A stretch of 5,283 bases of DNA from Ruminococcus sp. UBA4350. Lineage in GTDB: Bacteria; Bacillota; Clostridia; Oscillospirales; Ruminococcaceae. Below, in pieces: positions 1-5,283 of this stretch. The notes under the pieces were generated by a model that was not told the origin of the DNA, searched no databases, and saw only the letters and a program-made list of their open reading frames with translations. Numbering within the stretch: the first letter of the stretch is position 1; each line of letters opens with the position of its first letter. The DNA lies in NCBI GenBank assembly GCA_002394125.1, contig DGSY01000120.1, positions 1 through 5,283 on the forward strand. The letters run 5' to 3'. Made by a program: the position numbers and the translations under genes.

Positions 1-100
1 GCGGTTTCTCTGTATTCACTTCCCGCATTGTTCTTCTGATTCTTTCGGTATGATGACCCGTCCGAGACCGTCGATTCGCCTGACGATTCCGGTTAGTCAC
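1..100 (-). pseudogene. AbrB/SpoVT-type regulator N-terminus, frameshifted and partial
   Basis: Read on the minus strand, positions 93-40 encode TGIVRRIDGLGRVIIPKE, which closely matches the N-terminal swapped-hairpin DNA-binding domain of AbrB/SpoVT regulators (family pattern GIVRxIDxLGRVVIPKEIRRT). The continuation IRRTM is also present, at positions 40-26, but in a different frame: one A appears to be missing in the CCGAAAGAATC stretch near position 40. At the front end the motif frame has an in-frame TGA at 99-97 just before it and no start codon. A GTG at 100-98, preceded by a GGAAG ribosome-binding-like site four bases upstream, lies in the other frame, as if one extra A had been inserted in ACTAACC. 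The GTG frame stays open to the window edge but encodes nonsense between the two shifts. After IRRTM the expected family sequence (about RIxEGDPLEI) is not recognisable. I read this as a decayed regulator gene, or one carrying assembly indels, that continues past the left edge. Confidence 0.7.
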
Positions 101-225
101 TTTGCTTCCAATATTTTTCGCAATGAAAGCAGCTCATCATCTGCTGTTGATCGAGCATTGTCGTGATTGGGTGGCGCACTGGAAAACAAAGGGGTATTTT
201 GTGCTGGTTTTCTGCAAATCTGTGA

Positions 226-255
226 TTGACAGTGCGCCTGATACTATGCTATGAT
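226..255 (+). promoter_or_regulatory. Sigma-A promoter of the esterase gene, extended -10
   Basis: A perfect -35 box TTGACA lies at 226-231. A -10 box TATGAT (five of six consensus bases) lies at 250-255 with an 18-base spacer. TGC sits immediately upstream at 247-249, giving the TGn extended -10 motif. Transcription would start near 262, leaving a 5' leader of about 55 nt before the ATG at 317. The -10 box overlaps the ATG at 251, so that upstream codon cannot be the translation start. Confidence 0.8.
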
Positions 256-264
256 AAATATAAT

Positions 265-281
265 CGGGCAGTGTTTGCCTG
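265..281 (+). promoter_or_regulatory. Stem-loop at the 5' end of the esterase mRNA
   Basis: CGGGCA at 265-270 pairs with TGCCTG at 276-281, a six-pair stem with one G-T wobble and a five-base GTGTT loop. It begins about three bases after the predicted transcription start. No T-run follows, so it is not a terminator. A hairpin at the extreme 5' end can protect an mRNA from 5'-dependent decay; that role is inferred here. Confidence 0.4.
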
Positions 282-300
282 ATGAAAGCCGCATTCAAAA

Positions 301-309
301 AGAAGGGGG
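301..309 (+). promoter_or_regulatory. Ribosome binding site that fixes the esterase start
   Basis: The purine-rich AGAAGGGGG lies seven bases before the ATG at 317. It supports that ATG, which opens a typical signal peptide, over the in-frame ATG at 251, which lies inside the promoter. Confidence 0.75.
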
Positions 310-316
310 TACGCTT

Positions 317-2581
317 ATGAAAAAACTGGCAGCACTTCTGACCGCCGCAGCAGCGGCATTTTCCTGTATGCAGATGCCGAAGCCTGAGGTGCAGGCACTG
401 GATCCGGTCAACATCATGCCGATCGGCGATTCGATCACCTTCGGCTATGGCGAGGACGGCGGCTACCGCAAATATCTTGACTATGCGCTGAAGCAGAAGG
501 ACATCGCGTTTGATATGGTCGGGCCGGAGGGCAAAAGCAGCGCGAGCTTCAATTACAAAGGTCAGAGCTGTCAGTATGACGACAACCACGCGGGCTACAG
601 CGGCTATACGATTAAGCAGCAGTACCCGATCCCGAGCTGGGGCGAAAACGGTCTGCTCGAAAAGCTGAAGGCGAAGAATGCCGTGAAGCAGGCGCAGCCG
701 GATATCGTGCTGCTCATCATCGGCACGAACGACATGACGGCGAACCGCAATCTCACGGACTGCGAATCCGATCTGCATACGCTGATGGACTATATTCTCG
801 CGGATCTGCCGGAGGACGGAACGGTGTTCATGGGCTCGATCCCGGATTTTACCGCATACGGCGGCAATGCGCAGCGCGTCGCGAATTATAACAATATCGT
901 GAAAAAGGTCGCGGAGTCCTACGGGGACAATGTGCGCTTTGCGGATGTGCACGGCAGTCTGAACGGGGAGGCCGATCTGCAAAGCGACAAGCTGCATCCG
1001 AGCGGCGCGGGCTATGAGAAAATGGGACGTTACTGGGCGGATGTGATCGGTGATTATCTCGATGAAACGAGCGTGCCGGAGGATCCCGATAATCCGGTGA
1101 TCCTGTATTCGGACTTCGAGAGCGGACTTTCCGGCTGGCAGGGACGCGGCGAAGCATCCGTCTCACGGACGACGGATGCGGCAGCGGCGGGCAGCGGTGC
1201 TGCGGAGGTGACCGGCCGCACTGCCGCATGGAACGGCATCGCCTATGCGCTCAGCAGCAGAAAATGTCCTGCGGGAATGCATATCAGCGTGCAGGCGCAG
1301 GTCATGCAGAGATCCGGCGCGCCGGTGCATTTCAAAATGACCATGCAGTACGGCAGCGGCAGCAGCGCGGTCTATGATACCTTTGCGGAGGGCGATGCGG
1401 CCTCCGGCCAATGGCTGACGCTTTCGGCTGCGGATTATACGATGCAGGACGGCGAAAATCCGGTGCTGTATATCGAAACAGATACCGACCGCTGCGACTT
1501 CTGGCTCGATGAGGTCACGGTCATGAAGTCGGACGGCTCGCAGATCCCGGCAAATTACAAAAAGGGCGATGCGGATCACAGCGGCACGGCGGACGGCAGG
1601 GATGCATCCGCACTGCTGGACTGGCTGCTGACAAAGGGCGGCGATATCTATGCAGATACGGCCGATCTCGATGTAAGCGGTGCGCTTTCAGCTGCCGATC
1701 TGACTCTGCTCAAACGGATGCTGATGCAGTCGGAGGAGCAGCACACCGATGAAGAAAGGAAGGCTTATATGACAACGGTACGAGAGCAGATCACGACGAG
1801 TGTTCCCGCTTCCGTTCTGCAAAATGCGGGCGGAAAGCTCGAACATATCACATATTTCTCAAAGACGGCAAACCGTGATAAGGGCGCGAATGTCTGGCTC
1901 CCGCCCGGTTATGACAGCAGCAAAGAATATCCGGTATTCTATGTCAATCACGGCTACGGCGGCGATGAATCGGCGATGGTCAGCGGCATGGGCGTGCGGG
2001 AGATCGCAACGAATCTGATTGGGAGCGGCGACGCAGTGCCGATGATTATTGTGTTCACGAATCAGTATTCCGATCCGGCGCATCCGCAGCAGACCGGAAA
2101 CGGTCAGGCTGATGTTCCGGGCTATGACCTGTTTGTTGAGGATCTGCCGGGCAGCCTGATGCCCTATATCGAATCGCATTATCCCGTCAAAACCGGACGC
2201 GAAAACACAGCAGTTGCCGGCTTTTCAATGGGCGGCAGAGAGTCGCTGTATATCGGCATGAAATGCTGCGGCAAGGTCGGCTATATCGGTGCGGCTGCAC
2301 CGGCGCCGGGCATCTTCCCGACAAGGGATCAGTTCATGGAGCATCCGGGCGTCATGAGCAAGGACGATATGCGCATTGACGCGCCCTATGAGCCGTATGT
2401 GCTGATGATTGCGGGCGGCACGAATGACGGCATGGTCGGCAGCTATCCGGAGCAGTATCATGAGCTGTTCTCCGCGCACGGAACGGAGAATATCTTTATT
2501 CCGGTGCCGGGCGGGGGTCATGACAGCAGCACGGTGATCCCGCTGATGTATAACTTTATCCGCTGCCTGTTCAAGGCGTGA
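317..2581 (+). CDS. Secreted dockerin-bearing dual esterase (CE3-type, CBM22, dockerin, CE1-type)
   Basis: This 754-residue enzyme is predicted to de-esterify xylan outside the cell. Residues 1-27 form a signal peptide: KK, an Ala/Leu-rich core, and probable cleavage after VQA. Residues 30-250 are an SGNH hydrolase closest to CE3 acetylxylan esterases: GDS with Ser39, block II HAGYSGYTI with Gly93 or Gly96, GTND with Asn138, and DKLHP with Asp224 and His227. Residues 261-405 resemble CBM22, with FESGLSGWQGRG, VTGRTAAWNG and a closing FWLDEVTV, so xylan binding is expected. Residues 415-471 are a type I dockerin. Residues 500-754 are an alpha/beta-hydrolase of CE1 (feruloyl or acetylxylan esterase): NHGYGG, GFSMGG with Ser637, GTND with Asp704, and GGGHD with His735. 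Both catalytic sets look intact. The Trp that I recall a few residues after the catalytic His in related feruloyl esterases is absent, so the CE1 substrate is uncertain. The gene has its own promoter and terminator. The catalytic families are assigned confidently; exact specificities are inferred. Confidence 0.93.
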   Translation: MKKLAALLTAAAAAFSCMQMPKPEVQALDPVNIMPIGDSITFGYGEDGGYRKYLDYALKQKDIAFDMVGPEGKSSASFNYKGQSCQYDDNHAGYSGYTIKQQYPIPSWGENGLLEKLKAKNAVKQAQPDIVLLIIGTNDMTANRNLTDCESDLHTLMDYILADLPEDGTVFMGSIPDFTAYGGNAQRVANYNNIVKKVAESYGDNVRFADVHGSLNGEADLQSDKLHPSGAGYEKMGRYWADVIGDYLDETSVPEDPDNPVILYSDFESGLSGWQGRGEASVSRTTDAAAAGSGAAEVTGRTAAWNGIAYALSSRKCPAGMHISVQAQVMQRSGAPVHFKMTMQYGSGSSAVYDTFAEGDAASGQWLTLSAADYTMQDGENPVLYIETDTDRCDFWLDEVTVMKSDGSQIPANYKKGDADHSGTADGRDASALLDWLLTKGGDIYADTADLDVSGALSAADLTLLKRMLMQSEEQHTDEERKAYMTTVREQITTSVPASVLQNAGGKLEHITYFSKTANRDKGANVWLPPGYDSSKEYPVFYVNHGYGGDESAMVSGMGVREIATNLIGSGDAVPMIIVFTNQYSDPAHPQQTGNGQADVPGYDLFVEDLPGSLMPYIESHYPVKTGRENTAVAGFSMGGRESLYIGMKCCGKVGYIGAAAPAPGIFPTRDQFMEHPGVMSKDDMRIDAPYEPYVLMIAGGTNDGMVGSYPEQYHELFSAHGTENIFIPVPGGGHDSSTVIPLMYNFIRCLFKA
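1559..1729 (+). other. Internal type I dockerin coding segment
   Basis: Residues 415-471 of the esterase contain two calcium-loop/helix repeats. Repeat 1 starts GDADHSGTADGRDASALLDWLL, with likely calcium ligands Asp418, Asp420, Ser422 and Asp429. Repeat 2 is ADLDVSGALSAADLTLLKRM, with Asp450, Asp452, Ser454 and Asp461. The third ligand is Ser rather than Asp in both repeats. Loop positions 10-11, which drive cohesin recognition in clostridial dockerins, are Gly-Arg in repeat 1 and Ala-Ala in repeat 2, so the two halves are not equivalent. The module lies between two catalytic domains rather than at the C-terminus. It should anchor the enzyme to a scaffoldin cohesin, which is not encoded in this window. 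Confidence 0.88.
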
Positions 2582-2629
2582 GCAGGTGAGGGAAAGTCTG
2601 CCGGAAATTCCGTCTTCACATGAGAGCAG

Positions 2630-2660
2630 GAGCAGCGTCCGTTGCGGCGCTGCTCTTTTT
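2630..2660 (+). terminator. Intrinsic terminator after the esterase gene
   Basis: GAGCAGCG at 2630-2637 pairs perfectly with CGCTGCTC at 2648-2655 around a ten-base loop, and five T residues follow at 2656-2660. It begins 49 bases after the esterase stop codon. It separates the esterase from the downstream exporter genes and argues against co-transcription. Confidence 0.9.
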
Positions 2661-2723
2661 ATATGTTGTATCTGCGAAGCCGGTTTCCGGCGCTGCGGGA
2701 AGTTTGTCGTTTCTTGCGGTCTC

Positions 2724-2759
2724 CGGCGGCATTCACCGGATTTTGCGAAATCGCCGCCG
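2724..2759. repeat. Inverted repeat in the intergenic spacer
   Basis: CGGCGGC at 2724-2730 is the exact reverse complement of GCCGCCG at 2753-2759, with 22 bases between. A second short hairpin, GCCGG-TTT-CCGGC, lies at 2679-2691. Neither is followed directly by a T-run. Both lie between the terminator and the next promoter, and no function can be assigned. Confidence 0.3.
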
Positions 2760-2774
2760 AAATCCTTAATTTTT

Positions 2775-2794
2775 CTGAAAAATCGTGCTTTCAG
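2775..2794. promoter_or_regulatory. Candidate operator upstream of the exporter promoter
   Basis: CTGAAA at 2775-2780 and TTTCAG at 2789-2794 form a perfect six-base dyad around eight bases, ending two bases before the -35 box. The ten-base word AAATCGTGCT, at 2780-2789 in the dyad, recurs at 2804-2813 inside the promoter spacer, 24 bases downstream. This is a plausible binding site for a regulator of the exporter. It rests on position and symmetry only, and no known regulator motif was recognised. Confidence 0.35.
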
Positions 2795-2796
2795 CC

Positions 2797-2826
2797 TTGA
2801 CAGAAATCGTGCTGATATGGTAAAAT
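2797..2826 (+). promoter_or_regulatory. Sigma-A promoter of the exporter operon, extended -10
   Basis: A perfect -35 box TTGACA lies at 2797-2802. A -10 box TAAAAT lies at 2821-2826 after an 18-base spacer, preceded by TGG at 2818-2820 (extended -10). Transcription would start near 2832-2833, giving a leader of about 35 nt. The spacing and extended -10 are the same as in the esterase promoter. Confidence 0.8.
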
Positions 2827-2850
2827 ATTGCAGTGATCTATCAGTTTCAC

Positions 2851-2858
2851 GGAAAGGA
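2851..2858 (+). promoter_or_regulatory. Ribosome binding site that decides the adaptor start
   Basis: GGAAAGGA ends nine bases before the ATG at 2868. It directly abuts the other in-frame ATG at 2859, leaving no spacer there. The start at 2868 is therefore preferred. Confidence 0.65.
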
Positions 2859-2867
2859 ATGACGGAA

Positions 2868-4304
2868 ATGGTAAAGGTAAAAGGGAAATTCAAGCTTGGC
2901 TGTCTCATTGCGCTCATTGTTGTGCTGCTGCTGATCGGCGGACTGATCTTCGGCCTCAGCCGCGCAATGAAAACCGTCATCAACACGATGCAGAACACCA
3001 GCTACGGCAAGGCCGCGGTCAAGGACCTTTCAAGCTATGTCAATGTCTCCGGCATAGTCGCCAGCAGTGACGCGACAACGGTCTCGACAGAGCTGACCGA
3101 AAAGGTCCGGACGGTGAATGTCAAGGTCGGCGACAGCGTGAAGAAGGGCGATGTGCTCTGCGAGCTGGACAGCTCCTATTTGCAGGAGCAGCTCGATCAG
3201 CTGACCAAATCGGCCGACCGTGCGCAGGATGCGGACGATTATCATAAGACGGTGCTGCGCCGCAATCTCGCGGATGCGAAATCCAACCGCACTGCCATGC
3301 TCAACCGTGCGCAGCAGGAGATCAACAAGGCTGAGCGCACCCGCGATCAGGCCTATGAGGAATACAACAGCAGAATTGACAAATATAATCAGCTTCTGAA
3401 GGAGATCGTCGAGGCGGAGCCCGATCAGGCAAAGCTGCTGGATATGGAAGCGCAGGGGCTTTCACAGGAAAACGAGGCGCTCTATGCGCAGCTTGCCTCG
3501 CTCGATGCGGCCGTTGATGCGGCGCACACTGCGTATGATGAGACACAGCGCTCCGCGGATCAGCTTGTGCAGTCCGCGCAGGATGCACTCGATGCAGAGG
3601 CCTATACCGGCGGCGATGATTCCACCGGCTTGCAGATCGAGAAGCTCCAGGAGCAGATCGACCAGTGTACCGTCACCGCGCCGGCGGACGGCGTTGTGAC
3701 GATGGTCTCCGTCAAGGAGGGCAGCATCCCGATGGGCGGAATGCTGATGACCATTGAGAAAACTGACGATCTTGTGATCTCCGGAAAGGTCGGCGAGGCG
3801 GATATTCTGCGTATCTCCGAGGACATGGACTGCGAGATCAAGACCAGCGCGACCGGCGACGAGATCATCCCCGGAAAGATCCGCCGCATCGAGCGCATTA
3901 TCTCCTCGGTTTCCGAGGGCGCCGCGGGCGGCTATACTGTCGAGATCAGCATTGACGATCCGGACAGCCCGCTGCTGATCGGCATGACCGCGAATGTCAA
4001 GATCATTCTCAAAAAGGTTGACAATGTGCTTTGTGTGCCGTATGATGCGGTGCAGGGCGGCGAGAATGACGGCTATTATGTGCTGACGCTGGAGCCCGGC
4101 TCGTCACAGGGCATGATGCGCGTTGTGCGGAAGAATATTGAGATCGGCTTTGAGGGCGATTATTACACCGAGGTGAAAAAGGGCGAGCTGAAGGACGGCG
4201 ATATCGTTCTGACAGCAACGGTCAACGACATGACCGGCACGATGTCTCTGCCGGAGGAGGGCGCAGAGATTCCCGATCCGACGCTGCTCGGCAAGATGAA
4301 CTGA
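2868..4304 (+). CDS. HlyD/MacA-type membrane-fusion adaptor of an ABC exporter
   Basis: This 478-residue protein is the extracytoplasmic adaptor of a MacAB-like export system. A short basic N-terminus (MVKVKGKFK) is followed by one membrane helix at about 11-31, so the protein is membrane-anchored with its bulk outside. Residues 55-101 hold the first half of a biotinyl/lipoyl-like hairpin, with VKVGDSVKKGDVLCELD. Residues 105-265 are Gln/Ala/Glu/Leu-rich and should form the alpha-helical coiled-coil hairpin. Residues 266-297 give the second lipoyl half, with CTVTAPADGVVTMVSVKEG. A beta-barrel region (VISGKVGEADILRI onward, with LLIGMTANVKI) and a membrane-proximal C-terminal domain follow. 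The Cys at residue 12 precedes the hydrophobic core and is not in a lipobox, so this is not a lipoprotein. The frame is open upstream to 2586, but that stretch spans the terminator and promoter. The permease gene follows after 14 bases. The exported substrate is unknown. Confidence 0.92.
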   Translation: MVKVKGKFKLGCLIALIVVLLLIGGLIFGLSRAMKTVINTMQNTSYGKAAVKDLSSYVNVSGIVASSDATTVSTELTEKVRTVNVKVGDSVKKGDVLCELDSSYLQEQLDQLTKSADRAQDADDYHKTVLRRNLADAKSNRTAMLNRAQQEINKAERTRDQAYEEYNSRIDKYNQLLKEIVEAEPDQAKLLDMEAQGLSQENEALYAQLASLDAAVDAAHTAYDETQRSADQLVQSAQDALDAEAYTGGDDSTGLQIEKLQEQIDQCTVTAPADGVVTMVSVKEGSIPMGGMLMTIEKTDDLVISGKVGEADILRISEDMDCEIKTSATGDEIIPGKIRRIERIISSVSEGAAGGYTVEISIDDPDSPLLIGMTANVKIILKKVDNVLCVPYDAVQGGENDGYYVLTLEPGSSQGMMRVVRKNIEIGFEGDYYTEVKKGELKDGDIVLTATVNDMTGTMSLPEEGAEIPDPTLLGKMN

Positions 4305-4306
4305 TC

Positions 4307-4311
4307 GGAGG
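4307..4311 (+). promoter_or_regulatory. Ribosome binding site of the permease gene
   Basis: A strong GGAGG begins two bases after the adaptor stop codon and lies seven bases before the ATG at 4319. This arrangement suits translational coupling of adaptor and permease. Confidence 0.8.
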
Positions 4312-4318
4312 CGCCCGA

Positions 4319-5283
<965 letters not shown>

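Noticed and set aside
101..225. Gene, tRNA or other RNA between the AbrB remnant and the esterase promoter
   Set aside because: No domain-like translation on either strand, no tRNA-like fold and no convincing promoter for the minus-strand remnant were found. I see nothing assignable here.
251..316. Extended esterase start at the ATG at 251 (22 extra residues)
   Set aside because: This ATG overlaps the -10 box, lies upstream of the predicted transcription start, and would put a non-signal sequence ahead of an otherwise typical signal peptide. The ATG at 317 has a good ribosome binding site.
137..997. Long minus-strand open frame opposite the SGNH domain
   Set aside because: It is Arg/His/Val-rich, antisense to a well-recognised domain, and crosses the esterase promoter. 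It is an effect of GC-rich codons on the opposite strand.
317..2581. Esterase as a lipoprotein through Cys17 (AFSC)
   Set aside because: The residues before Cys do not fit a lipobox, and a better signal-peptidase I site (VQA) follows at residue 27. A dockerin protein also does not need a lipid anchor.
2679..2691. GCCGG-TTT-CCGGC hairpin as a second terminator
   Set aside because: The stem is only five pairs with a three-base loop, and no T-run follows.
2586..2867. Upstream in-frame extension of the adaptor gene to 2586
   Set aside because: It would cross the intrinsic terminator and the promoter, encodes low-complexity Arg/Ser/Cys-rich sequence without domain similarity, and precedes a normal membrane-anchor N-terminus at 2868.
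2225..2998. Minus-strand open frame over the esterase end, terminator and adaptor start
   Set aside because: It has no recognisable domain and spans a terminator and a promoter on the other strand, so it is a shadow of the CE1 domain.

Overview
The window looks like chromosomal DNA from a fibre-degrading, cellulosome-forming member of the Ruminococcaceae (Ruminococcus-like Firmicutes/Bacillota). The basis is a secreted multidomain esterase that carries a dockerin, Shine-Dalgarno sites and sigma-A-type promoters of Gram-positive style, a MacA-type adaptor encoded apart from any fused ATPase, and a remnant of an AbrB/SpoVT-type DNA-binding protein. GC- and GCG/GGC-rich codons dominate all three intact genes, so a moderately GC-rich relative is more likely than the AT-rich rumen strains. 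Species cannot be assigned from this sequence.

Layout. (1) Positions 1-100, minus strand: the N-terminal swapped-hairpin motif of an AbrB/SpoVT transition-state regulator, which can only be read by switching frame twice. It is a decayed or mis-sequenced gene that runs off the left edge. (2) 226-316: a strong sigma-A promoter with an extended -10, a hairpin at the very 5' end of the predicted mRNA, and a good ribosome binding site. (3) 317-2581, plus: a 754-residue secreted enzyme with the order signal peptide, SGNH/CE3-type esterase, CBM22-type xylan-binding module, internal type I dockerin, CE1-type esterase. (4) 2630-2660: a clear intrinsic terminator. (5) 2661-2867: a spacer with inverted and direct repeats and a second extended -10 promoter. 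(6) 2868-4304, plus: a membrane-anchored HlyD/MacA-type adaptor. (7) 4319-5283, plus, cut by the right edge: a MacB/FtsX-type ABC permease, 14 nt after the adaptor and probably translated from the same mRNA.

How the genes work together. The esterase is a stand-alone transcription unit. It probably docks on a cell-surface scaffoldin and strips acetyl and feruloyl (or further acetyl) groups from xylan, with the CBM22 holding it on the polymer. The adaptor and permease form a separate operon for a tripartite-like ABC exporter, and the ATPase gene is not in the window. Nothing in the sequence links the exporter to the esterase beyond adjacency. The most notable points are the dual-esterase architecture with an internal, asymmetric dockerin, the doubly frameshifted AbrB remnant, and the dyad and repeat arrangement at the exporter promoter. 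I do not see a clearly new biological system here.
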